This document shows positions 10,223-21,035 of a stretch of 32,082 nt of DNA, piece by piece. A model generated the notes under the pieces. The model made no database searches. It was given only the letters and a program-made list of their open reading frames with translations, and was not told the origin of the DNA. Position numbers and translations under genes: made by a program. Origin of the DNA: Clavulina sp. PMI_390. Taxonomy: Eukaryota; Basidiomycota; Agaricomycetes; Cantharellales; Hydnaceae. Within the stretch, counting starts at the first letter, position 1, and every line of letters starts with the position of its first letter. The DNA is taken from contig WIDE01000206.1 of the NCBI GenBank assembly GCA_015039315.1, forward strand, positions 1-32,082. The letters run 5' to 3'.

Positions 10223-13200
10223 ATGGCCGACTATCCCAAAGTGTCACTTCTCAATAAGCTTCCTGTCGAGACAATTTTCGCCATCCTGAGCGAGCTCGAT
10301 GTGCTCTCATTGTGTCAGTGTAGAGCCGTGAGTGTCATTCCAAACCAACTTGCATCCAGTATGATCTGCTGTTCAAACCGCATATATGAACGAAACAACC
10401 CTTCCAGGTCTGTAAACCATTCAAGGCCGCCATCGACTCTACTGTCTCCCTACAGTACAAGCTTGCTCTAGCGCAGGTCAACTACACCGATGGGCCCTAC
10501 GCTTCTTCCTCCTCATCTGAAGATTCTGGGCAATCCCCAGCATCCAACTCTCCTCCGACAATTCCGCCGTCCCCACTCTCCCTTCCCGAGCGGCTCCAAG
10601 CGCTTACCGCACACATCAATCGTTGGCATGCACTTGACTGGAGCGAACTCCATATCCGCGTCCCCAAAAGTCATCTGTATGAATTCACCGCTGGTGTATA
10701 CTGCCTGGGCACTATGAATATGCTCCAAGTCATCCAGCTCCCCAGTCGTGTCCGAGAACTCGAGCTACGATCGTGGGTTCACCACGGCTTCGGGTTCGAC
10801 TTGATTGACTTCACATTCGACCCTGCCCAAGATCTAATGGTACTGGCCGAGTTGTGGGTGTCTTGTATTCCTCCTCAGCATCGGCATAGACTGACAATTC
10901 TCCTTGCCCCAGAAAACCCGTCGTTGAGCACAGAGCTGATGCTATTGTCCTCACACACCACCCAGTCCTCCACTTCCGCACCCTCAGCACGAATCAGAAG
11001 CACCCGCGCGCAAAGCAAGAGAGCCTTCTCTGCAAGAAGCCTGGGGCGTCAGGCTCGTTCGTCATCCGCGTCATGGGTAACATCGTTGGCGCAATGTTTC
11101 GGGAGACTCGGGACCCTCAAGACCCGACGTATCTTGCTATTGCTGACTGGGTCAACGGGGATATTAATCCTGTGAGTTGAATTTCCGTTTCCATTACACA
11201 GCATGCTCACCTTGTTCTTTCTCTAGATCGCTACGCTTAGCGAGTCACCTACCTCCTATGCATTTCTCTCTCACACTCATATCCTCTTACCTCATCGCGA
11301 CTCGTCCTCCCGCTACTGTGTCGTTCTCTGCCTCATCTCTCCTTCCCATCCCAACGGTCTCGAGCTACAGACCATCTTTCACGTCCCCGATGAAGCCGTC
11401 TACAACCTCGGGCGCTCCCACATCAATGTGTATGGCGACCCCACGCCTAGCTGGGGCGGCGAAGCTAAAGGTGGTGGTCGGCCCTTCTTTATCGACGACG
11501 AGCGGACTATCAAGATCGAGTGGCTCGCGATGGATCATTCCCGCAGAGTCGACTGGGTGGAGATCTACGTGCCTGCAAAAGCGTTCCTCCGCTGGTCGCG
11601 CCCCGCGGGCGTCGATACAGTACCTCCACTTCCGCTTCCTACCTTAGGCTCTAGTCGAGCACCAACCACTAGAGCAGATGCCCAAGGCGAGGGTCCGAGC
11701 TCGACATCACACAACCTTTCACCCACGCCCACAGACACACACGCCTTGGACGCGAATGTCGCTATCTATCTCGACCATACTGCAATCCCGCCTCTCCCGC
11801 TCGATTTTGCTACCACTCTCGATGATGGCGGGATCGACGACGATTCAGGCAGTGATAATATCATCGATGATGATGACGACCCTGATTGGGTGGATGAGGA
11901 CGAGGAGGGAGAGGACGGTGACGCCGAAGATTCTGGTTACTTCCTTTGGGAAAACACTACTGGTGACCATATGAACGGCGATACGGGGAGTGATGGTGAT
12001 CCAGAACAGACGCAAGGTGATATAACCGCGGACGATGAGCAAGCTCCCTCATCATCGCAGTGGGTGGGCTCAGATGATGATTCTGCCAACCGCTCGTGGC
12101 TTTCAAGCAACCTCACCCCCTTCAACGAGACCACACTTCAGTGGTACGAGCCATTCCCATTTGTCCCTCCTCAACCACCACCAGCCGTGACGGGGCTCCG
12201 CCGAACCTCAATGTCTGCCCCATCTTCCCCTTCGTCTACTCCTTCCCATGCATCCTCTCCCCCACTCTTTGCAGCCCCTCAAGCAACCACACTCAAATCT
12301 GGTCCCGCTGCTCTCACCTCTCCATCCCAACGGCCATCACCGCTCCTCCACCTTGCTTGGCCGGCATGGGGACCTGACAACTCGCGCATGATGTGGAAGG
12401 TCGGCGCTGATAATGAGTTCCAGTGCTTCCTCTTCGGGACGCGCGTCGTGAGCTTCACAGGAAGCTCTAAAGTGAATGTGCGCACTTTTGGTGGTGGGCG
12501 TGCTGGGTGGGTTATGCGAGAGAATGGTGAAGCGGAGGGAAAGTCTAGTAGTAAGGGGAAAGGAAAGGAAAAGTCGACTGGGGCAGAACTAGGGGACAAT
12601 GGGTACCCAGCGGGTGAGAGAACGCGTCGGGATGGTGGAGAAGGAACGAAGAAGCCACGGTGGAGCGCTCAGCGCCGAAGAGCTGCCAAGGGCAGAGTCA
12701 ATCAAAGCAACGCCCTGGAGAGTCCGCCTCAGAGTGACCTGCAGGCGCAGGTTGCTTCGCTTGTGATGGCATACAACGCGGCACAGGATGAACATTTAAA
12801 TATTGCTTCTCAAGGTGCGGTTCAGCTACGGTGCCACGTTTCATTGCTCATATCTTGATGTAGAACCCATGTCGGACTCCGAGCCCGAGGCGCAAACTAC
12901 CCCTCTCCCTCAGCCAATTACGACAGTTGACTTAACCAACATCTATTCAACCTTGCCACCTTCATCGTCATCTACCTCTACTGTGAAGCCGACTTCTGCT
13001 ATCTCACCTGTTCCGATCCCAGGCACAACTACTGGCGCTACCTCGCATACACATCATGGCATGCACACCCCCACAATGCACTTCTCCCCACGCTCCGAGC
13101 CCAGCACCATGATCTTCCGGCAAGTGGGCGATGGGCCCCATCGACATTATGATTCTACCCTCCCACACCATCTTGTGCGGAGGGATATTGGATGGACAAT

Positions 13201-13405
13201 GAGGGGTACGTACAGCCATGGGGTAATGTGTGACGATGAGCATGTGCTGTTAGTTGAGGTAAGTGTTGCCTGGCGTGCCCAAATGCTATACTATCTGTTG
13301 CAGATCTACGAACAAAATGCTGATCTACCCATGCTTTATAGTCTATACCCCAGGTTGGATACGATACTATCATCGTTTACACAATGTAGCATGTGCCGAA
13401 CATGA
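10223..13405 (+). CDS. F-box protein with long acidic disordered insert
   Basis: Probable substrate receptor of an SCF ubiquitin ligase, substrate unknown. Exons 10223-10327, 10408-10853, 10913-11171, 11227-12814, 12864-13258 and 13304-13405 keep phase and give 964 aa. The F-box is at the N terminus (residues about 7-50: SLLNKLPVETIFAILSELDVLSLCQCRAVCK, then KAAIDSTVSLQYKLALAQ). Residues about 50-400 look like the usual basidiomycete F-box partner region (RELELRSW, VIRVMGNIVGAMFRE, IADWVNGD, LISPSHPNGLELQTIFH). Residues about 469-532 are strongly acidic (IDDDDDPDWVDEDEEGEDG) and the following stretch is Pro/Ser-rich. Residues about 709-765 are Lys/Arg-rich. The C terminus recovers folded-looking sequence (HHLVRRDIGWTMRGTYSHGV). 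The last intron (13259-13303) is only 45 bases, in frame and stop-free, so it could be retained. Confidence 0.8.
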
Positions 13406-14266
13406 TAAGTACACTACCTCCATATAGGATAGCATTCCTATCTTCTCAATCTCGCCGGGACTTTACCCGTGGAATCCCACGAAATCATAGTAATGATGAA
13501 CGGCCCGCGTCTCTTAGAGGATTTGTACATAAATATAGAAGCGCGATCTTCAATCTAACCTTCAGGGATGGCTTAACCGTGAACGAACTAAAGGCTCGTC
13601 GTGCGAATAAGCTTATTGAAAAGCCCGGAAGCAGCCGTTTCCTGCCTTATGAAATGATAATAATAAATAGAATAATTCTCTTCGCCATCCAGGGGGGAGT
13701 GGCACCCCTCCTTTTGTGTGCAGATTTACACAAATCGCTGGTCGTGAGTGAACCAAATTTCCTTCATGCGATCATTCTGCGAATAATTTGCGGTTACTGA
13801 CCCTTAACCATATATGTTTGGGCCCAGAAGTGAGTAGCCGCTGTTCATGATAGGTTATCTATCCCTCAGCACTTTCCAATCGGAACCATTTCCATCCATT
13901 CGGTTGCTGACAGGATGAAGAACATCTTTGTGTATGGAGGCTAGAGTAAGCAAAGGCGTCTCGTTCCCGCCCTACTGCACATTGCAATGCTTGCAGCAGG
14001 GCGCATGGTAAGCCAAAAAAGACGGAGGGGAGTACGCTAGAGGTTCTCAACCTGGAGCATACCTTCAATGAACAAATTGATGGACCACAGATAGAATAGT
14101 CTGCACATACAATGTTGATCCAGAGCCGCACCAGACTGCCGGTCTCATGCAGTCCCATAAAGGTCACCCATCATCAGATCGAATTGTCTGCTCTCTACCA
14201 AAACAAGTGAAGTTTAACATAGGCAGCCGGTGCGCCAGTGGGAGGTGAGACCACCCAAACAAAATT

Positions 14267-14315
14267 TACATATACATTGAGTATGATGTCGTCTACAATA
14301 TACAGTGGCGAATGA
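14267..14315 (+). repeat. 49-base direct repeat, left copy at gap edge
   Basis: Begins tacatatacattgagtatg and ends tggcgaatga directly against the first N. It is identical, base for base, to 14552-14600 on the other side of the gap. Confidence 0.97.
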
Positions 14316-14551
14316 NNNNNNNNNNNNNNNNNNNNNNNNNNNNNNNNNNNNNNNNNNNNNNNNNNNNNNNNNNNNNNNNNNNNNNNNNNNNNNNNNNNNN
14401 NNNNNNNNNNNNNNNNNNNNNNNNNNNNNNNNNNNNNNNNNNNNNNNNNNNNNNNNNNNNNNNNNNNNNNNNNNNNNNNNNNNNNNNNNNNNNNNNNNNN
14501 NNNNNNNNNNNNNNNNNNNNNNNNNNNNNNNNNNNNNNNNNNNNNNNNNNN
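14316..14551. other. Assembly gap, 236 N
   Basis: Unresolved bases. Both flanks carry the same 49-base sequence, so the gap size and even its existence are doubtful. Confidence 0.99.
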
Positions 14552-14600
14552 TACATATACATTGAGTATGATGTCGTCTACAATATACAGTGGCGAATGA
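14552..14600 (+). repeat. 49-base direct repeat, right copy at gap edge
   Basis: Exact duplicate of 14267-14315, starting immediately after the last N. Confidence 0.97.
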
Positions 14601-14944
14601 AGGAGCAAATGAGATATGCCGGCGAATGAAATAGCATTAATTCGTAAACGCGGGCGTAGAGGCTGTTTTGGCAACGAAAGATGCAAACGTCAGGGGTTCG
14701 GGTGGGAGCGGGTGGGAGGACGGATGCGTTGAGCAACCGAGGCCAGCGTCGCTTTAATTTTTTGGGCGATCAAAGGGTTCTTAAGGAAGGTGGACGGGTG
14801 GAGGAACGCATCGGAGAGAACGACAAGCCAAAGGATAGACGGGGGAAATAGTCAACCAAACCAAACACCAAATAATGTAGAGAATGCGCTGAAGAGGGAC
14901 AGGGGGGCAGGGGACGATCTAGGAGGGGGGAAGGTGGGTAATCA

Positions 14945-17154
14945 TCACGGATATTGGTCGCTCCATCGCCGAATAGTGATCGCTAATACGCAATGCAATA
15001 GTAATGCGTCGTCGTTTGTCCAGTAGTAAGTGAGGTACGCTAGAGGAGAGGAAGATGGCGAAGCGGATGAAGATGGTGATGGGCGCGAATCGTTGATTGA
15101 GTCATTAGCTTGGGTTGTGCGCACGACAAGTCAGAATCGTGCCATAGAATGGGAACGAGCGAGGCACGAAAACACACAGGATAGTAAAACATGATGCATC
15201 GAGGGGAAAGGGGGAATCACAGAAACGAGTAATGGATTTGATACTTACGTGATAATAGTTTGTTTCCGAACGGTCCACCGACGTATTGGGCCCAGGCTCG
15301 GCCTTCTAGGTCGCATAACTGGGAAATAGTATGGGATGAGCATTGCAGTCTCTGTCAGCGACTGAAGACGGGAGCAAGAACAAAGAGCAGACCAAGTGCA
15401 TGCGAACAAAAATTACGAAAGTAAACTTACCGTGAAGACTAGCTTTTCCTTGGGATCGCGCCTCCACTCAAAATATCGTACCGACTTTCCATTGCGCACC
15501 GGGAACCGCGTTGATCTATGTCATAAGAGAAAGCTTTTGATTAGATTCTACCAGGCACATCTAGATAAAAAGGTAGATGAAATGATCATGTAGACTTACA
15601 ACACATCCCGCCCGTTCGACACGAACTTGACCATGGGAAACTCAGTCCCATCGCTCAGCCGACAGGTTCCCAGCGCAGTGGGGCTTGCCCAGACGAACCT
15701 AGCAGAGTCAATATTGTCCGACGGGGGCATCCCATAATACGAGGAAGCGAACGGACGACAGTTAATAAACGAGCCACACATAGCCAGCGATTCGACACGC
15801 ACTGTGCAACTTCGATACCCCTCCTCCCAAGATCTTCCATTGTTGGGGGTCCGCTCGGAGGCATCCCAGAGGAGGTCACGCCGCCACCGCCATAAGCTAA
15901 CTGCACCGTCGTGCGCGTTTGTGTGGCATATCCTTTTGGTGTAGCTAATCGAATCTCAACGCGGCGCTTCAAGGGTTTCGCCTGTTGTGAGCCGGCATAT
16001 AGTACCGCAGACGGCGGTGGAGATTCGTCTACCCATAGTGTCGTGTCTCGTAGGTCGCGAGCTTTTGTTTTTGAGCGAATGTGAACAGAAAGAGAGGGCA
16101 GGAGGGAATGGGCCGAGATGCCGATGGATAGTCAGGGGTAGTGAGTGATCGACCGATCAATTGGATTAGATTAACGGAGTCAAAACAGATAACGTTTGAG
16201 CGCCCAGGCAGTGGCGGTGGAGGGCACAGGAGATATGAAGTAAAAAAAGAAACTCGTTAGCAAAACATTCGCCAAGCACAAATGGAGACAGATGGCGGTG
16301 CTATTGCCTAAAGCAGGCAAATCCCACACCACCTCATGTCCCGCACTCCGCAGCACGAGAAATGAGAGCGCGAAAGAGGGGGAGCAGGAAGAGTCATTAT
16401 AGCAGATTGGCGGTCACTCACAGGTCCAGAACAGTACATTGCCAGCAAAAGCCTCCGCCGTCGTCCCTGTAGTTGCGCCCGCTCCTCCAACTCCTGTCCC
16501 CGCGAACTGCCCATTACTCCCGCCTGATGACATACCCCCGGCTATGGGCTGGACAAACGCCGCGGCGTTGGACTGGACGACAGGGCCAGTGGCCATGAAG
16601 GCCATATTCACAGGCGCGCTGGAACTTGACGATGGGCCCGCTCCGCTGCTGCTCATTCCACTACTAGCCGGAGAGGATGCGGAAGACGAGACAGAGTACA
16701 TCCCAGGTGTGCTGGGTGAGTTTTCGAACACGGTGTACGAGTCGGTGGGTATTTGGAGGTGGGGGTTTCGGGATTGGGATGGCGATTGGGAGAACTGCTG
16801 GGGGTTTGTAGAGGAACCGTACGGAACGGAGGACGTATAGGACTGGAATTGAGATTCGGATTGAAAGCCCGAGACCGCGTTTGCGTTTGCTGCCTGGGAA
16901 CTCGCTGGGTACAAATACGCAGTTGGGTCGATATCGAGCTCTGCGATGCTCTGGGGGGTTATGTATTGCCAAGTGGTCGGGTCTTGGGCGGATGGAGATG
17001 GCGCGACTTGCGGAGATGGCTGCTGCAGAGTCGCCGGATGCTGCTGGTACTGATACTGCTGCTGGTGCTGGATTAGTTGCTGTTGCTGATAGTAGAACTG
17101 ATTTTGCTGTTGCTGCTGCTGCTGCTCTTGCCACCGATTAGGATCGAATGACAT
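14945..17154 (-). CDS. Gln-rich protein of unknown function
   Basis: I do not recognise this protein. Minus-strand exons 17154-16422, 16028-15803, 15698-15600, 15515-15431, 15318-15249 and, less surely, 15039-14945 join in phase to about 435 aa. The start MSFDPNRWQ is chosen over an ATG at 17256 because the intervening codons look like leader sequence. Residues 1 to about 230 are low-complexity: poly-Gln with Tyr, then Pro/Ser, then Gly/Ser/Ala. The rest looks folded: NVLFWTYESPPPSAVLYAG, KPLKRRVEIRLATPKGYATQ, FVWASPTALGTCRL, VKFVSNGRDVL, SVRYFEWRRDPKEKLVF, LCDLEGRAWAQYVGGPFG. Architecture suggests a regulator with an activation-type N terminus, but that is inference. Alternative 3' end: reading through the exon 5 donor reaches a stop at 15217. 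The first intron (393 bases) is unusually long and may hide an exon. Confidence 0.66.
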
Positions 17155-18741
17155 GCTCAGGAGACGGGTCTCGCAGGTGGCGGTGTGTGGTGGATCGCGC
17201 GCCCGCTGTCGCTGATGACACTGACAGCGGATGGCGCTCACTCTCTGCTCACTCACTCTGTGTGTAGGTTTGGGGCGGCCGATGGCGTAAAATTAGGAGC
17301 ACGTGGGTAGAAAATTGCGGGTGGTTAGAGTGGGAGCTTACGGGAGCTGTCACTGTCAAAATCGCGTGTGGAGGCTTTTCCATGCTTGCCACGCGTCCCG
17401 ATCCGCCCCGGGTGCCGTCACATGCACAACGAGCGAGTCTAGATCGAACAACACACACCTCTGAGCCAGGTGATATTGACCAGCGAGCTGGAGCACGGGT
17501 TGCAAGTAGATAGATACAGAATAGAGTGCCTCATTCTCTAGACGAATCACTTTTGTGCGTCGGGCAAGGTCGAACATAGTCGTCGTGTTGCTCGTTGCCA
17601 GCGGGCATTCCCAGCTGGACACTTTCATGACCGCTTTCTCGCAGGCCCACATCTTTCCAAGTCCCGTCCTTGTCGAACTATGGATCAATATGTGGGCGAA
17701 AGAGCGCCAGAGAACCGTCCAGCCGCTATTAGCCGTCATCCGCACATGTCATCCGCGAAGCATAGAAGTGAGGGGTCGTGGCCGACAGAACACACATCTA
17801 AGAGAAAGAGTCCCGGGGACAGTAGGTTCATCGGCCCGACTGAGTGAGTGAGTGGTTGAGTGAACGGGGGCGATCCAAGCACGGCGCATCCGACCAGAGG
17901 TCCAGTAGTAATAGTAAGTGTCGAACAAAAAGGAGCCCGAAGAACGGGCTAGGCCGGCCCTCAGCACATTAACCGGATGGAGGGCGTATGGTGTCTTTTT
18001 TTTGATGCATCATGGGTGGTGGACGAGGAGGGCGTTGAGGGCGCGCGGACCCTCCAATAGGCTTATATACCCTAAACGCCTGCCAATCCCCTTCTCGCTT
18101 CCCTCGCCACGATCCTATTAGACTCGGAATGCGTCAGCATTCTACGTCTCCTTCCAATAACTCTCTCATCGATAAACAAGCTCGTTGTTCTCGCCATCAA
18201 GTGCAGCTACAGGAGGACCCGAACAACGGGCGTCCCGTAAATTTTGTAGTTCATACATAACCCGGCTTTCATTTCTCTTTCTTCGCTTTAGAAATAATGG
18301 ATGCGACTGAGTGGACACATGAGTGAGTATATGATCCTCCAACTGTTCACGCGCATTAGGCAGGGGAGCCTATACAATCAGAAAGTGTATGGGCATGCAT
18401 CCATACATGGTCGTTTATCGGGATTCCCGATTCCCGGCGTCACTGTTTTTTTTGGCGCCACTTTTCCTTCAATAGTCGAACGGCACCAAGGAACAGTGGG
18501 GTGGGTTGCAGTGCAGTGCGATAAGGATGGGATAGTTATATGGCATTCAAAAAAGCAAGACAACAACAATGGACTGGTAGGTAATAGCGCATGTGCAACT
18601 AAGCACACACTCACGCATGCACTTTTTTGATGGCATACTGGCCGCATACGCGCGCACGGAGAAAGGGGGAAGGAGATGATACACAAGGACAAGATGAAAA
18701 GTGGTGCGAGCAGATGAGAGCTCGCTTATCCTGCCGTTCAC
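17155..18741. other. Intergenic region
   Basis: About 1.6 kb between two minus-strand genes: the promoter and leader of the Gln-rich gene on the left, and the 3' flank of the BTB gene on the right. A 129-codon minus-strand open frame (17745-17356) lacks a domain or splice context. No tRNA or other RNA gene was recognised. Confidence 0.5.
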
Positions 18742-20701
18742 TCACTTGCCCCCAACCTTGAGCAGTCGCCGCCCACCCTTCTGTCTCCTCGTCACATGCA
18801 CGGCGCTGCCTGTATCCCCGCCAAACGCCATCACGACCGTCTCTGTAAAGGAAAGGATCAGTGAGAACGTTCACAGCAAGTTGAGATCCAGGATCACAAG
18901 GGTCTCTCCCCAACAACAATAAAACGCGAAAACAATCACGATGATTGGCCCGAAGAAGAGGAAAGGAAAAATTGGAAACAGTTTTATTGCAAGGGCTCGG
19001 AGCCCCGGCTGCAGCTCCGAAAGAATCCCCTCCCGACGATGGGGAGGGAAAAAGTGGAGCGAATAGAGACCCGAGCCAATGATGCAAGGCAACCAACGAA
19101 CATCGACAAAGAAAGATCCCCAGAAACACAGCAGAACACAGGGAAAACAAGACGTACCTTCGGTATCGCGGGCTACACCCCTCTTCCTGAGTGCTACGAC
19201 ACCCTTGGCAAACTTGAACCGCTCCTGCGAGCTCCCACCCACCCACACGGGCCTCAGCTCGGGGCTCTCCACGCACGCCTTGAAGTACTCGAACGGCAGC
19301 TTTGCGTACACGTCCGACAGGCGCGCAACAACCTGCTGTTGCTGCTGCGGTGCGGTTAGTGATGCTGTGGTGGAGGCAGTAGCGGCGAGCTGGTCGGGGA
19401 GCTCGGAGATGAGGAACTGCATGAGCGCATCTCGCAGCTGCAGCGCATAGGGCCCAAAGATGGACGCCGTGAGTGACACAGACTGCGATGGCTGATGCGA
19501 GTGGGAATGTGGGTGGCCACCATGGAGAGGATGGACACCGATGGGGCCTGGCGACGGCGACGGCGAATGATGACCGTTTATGCCCCCAGGACCAAACATG
19601 GGCGAGCCAGGAGACAGCGGGCTGGTGCCTCCGCTGCTGCCGTACTGCAAATGCGCGGGTAGCGGTAGTGGCACTGGCGCAGTGACGGTCGACGGCGAGG
19701 GCGAGGCGAGCCCGCCATTTGGCGTGGCCGTCCCCGAGTTTGACCCTGATACCGATGCAGTGTCCGACGAGGACGATGGGAGCGGGAGTTGCTGCAGGAA
19801 TTCGAGCCAGTCGTCGAGTGTGTCGATGCTGATCGAGTTTTTGCAGACGTCGTATGCGTGGGCACACAGGGCGTCCATCCCACCCAGCAGGCACCCTGTT
19901 GCGAGCACGGTGCGTGCGTTAAGCGGAGAGACAAGGCTGATGGATGCGCTGCTGTACAGGAAACCGAGAGCTATCGCAAAGGACTAGAGGACAGAGTCGA
20001 GGACGAGAATGAGTATATGCACCCAATGGTGGAAGCAGCGAACATACCTCATCCGTAATGTGGGGGACATTTTCGATGGGGACAAAGATCGAGCCGTTGT
20101 TGGGCGAGTTGATGAGGTGTTCGAGGTACGGCGATCTCGAAAGGATAAGACGGTGAAGGCGGTAGGAGCGATTGAGGACGAACTATATTTGGAGCGAATG
20201 AGAACACGAGCATATGTAGCCCTTGGCTCTGAGGCTCTCAAGTGGGTTACGCACCAGCTGAATATCTGCATAGTTCTAAAAGGCCAAGAGGTGATATGAG
20301 CATACTCTGCGGTGTTAATAATGTCGGGATGATAATGAATGACTCACGCCTTGCTGGAAGCCAGAGGTGTAGATGTGGGTAACGATGGATGCATCGTGTT
20401 CCTGTTGCACAGCTCTGGAGGATGACGCAGGTTACACGCAGCCAATAAGTAGAGCAGGGCAGCGAATGCGTAATTAGGTCGTGAAACGTGTCATCAGTAC
20501 AAGTTTGTGGGGAAGCAATGAATCTCGAGGGCGGGCTTACTGCAAGGCGTCTATCCCCGCGTCGTATTCATTAACCCCATTCAACGACCCATTAGGCTCA
20601 GCAACGGGGAGATGCTGCTTGCTAGGCCCAGCAGCACCCTCAGCAGCGTGTCCATTTGACATGGCGGATGACGTCGAACCGTTGACCATGGTGGAAGCCA
20701 T
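18742..20701 (-). CDS. BTB/POZ domain protein
   Basis: Probable adaptor, perhaps for a cullin-3 ubiquitin ligase or a transcription complex; partner unknown. Minus-strand exons 20701-20541, 20414-20348, 20275-20255, 20182-20048, 19983-19158 and 18842-18742 give 436 aa with consistent phases, including one 21-base microexon. Residues 1-55 are Ser/Asn/Gly-rich. The BTB fold runs from about residue 77 (NYADIQLFVLNRSYRLHRLILSRSPYLEHLI) through FAIALGFLYSS to about 175, followed by a BACK-like helical piece (ARTVLATGCLLGGMDALCAHAYDVC, DDWLEFLQQL). A Ser/Pro/Gly/His-rich linker covers about 190-290. The C-terminal part is conserved-looking: ALQLRDALMQFLISELP, VYAKLPFEYFKACVESPELR, SQERFKFAKGVVALRKRG, and a basic tail VTRRQKGGRRLLKVGGK. 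The D, H and L of the BTB core (ADIQL, LHRLIL) are present. Confidence 0.86.
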
Positions 20702-21035
20702 CTCGAACTTTCTTTTTCTCGACGAATTGTGCTTGGGGATTTTAGTTGGGGCAGCACCGACGAATGGGGCTTTTAGATGCTAGTACGCGAGAGATGCAGC
20801 AAGGTGTCCAAGCTAATCAAAAAGAGGCGCGCGCTGTTGGGAGGCCGCCAAGAGGGAAAAGCGTTCAGCAAGTTGCGTCGAGAGCGATGGGAAAACAGGA
20901 CAGCCGGCAACTTCCCTCGGAGCCGAGGTCTACTTGTCGTCCTCCACCACTACGACGAGAGGGGACGCCTCAGTAGGACCACTCGGTCGTGCTTCGTCCT
21001 TTTGAACTCGCTATACCTACTACATTTGCATGGAG
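20702..21035. promoter_or_regulatory. Shared divergent promoter region
   Basis: 334 bases separate the start codons of the BTB gene (minus) and the small Pro/Ser-rich gene (plus). With no other gene between them, both promoters and leaders must fit here. No clear TATA box was picked out. The call rests on gene geometry. Confidence 0.5.

Larger units (their letters stand above)
13406..14944. other. Intergenic region with an assembly gap
   Basis: Lies between the 3' ends of two convergent genes. It contains 3' untranslated sequence, an N run at 14316-14551 and its flanking 49-base repeat. A 135-codon open frame starting just before the F-box stop (13393-13800, plus) shows no domain and is probably chance. 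Confidence 0.5.

Noticed and set aside
13393..13800. 135-residue plus-strand open frame after the F-box gene
   Set aside because: It overlaps the F-box stop in another frame and has no recognisable motif; composition looks non-coding.
17356..17745. 129-residue minus-strand open frame
   Set aside because: It lies in the promoter side of the Gln-rich gene, with no domain and no splice partners.
18611..19894. 427-residue minus-strand open frame rich in Arg, Ala and Cys
   Set aside because: Frame-shifted shadow of the BTB gene's large exon and the intron after it; the BTB frame has the domain and correct splice phases.
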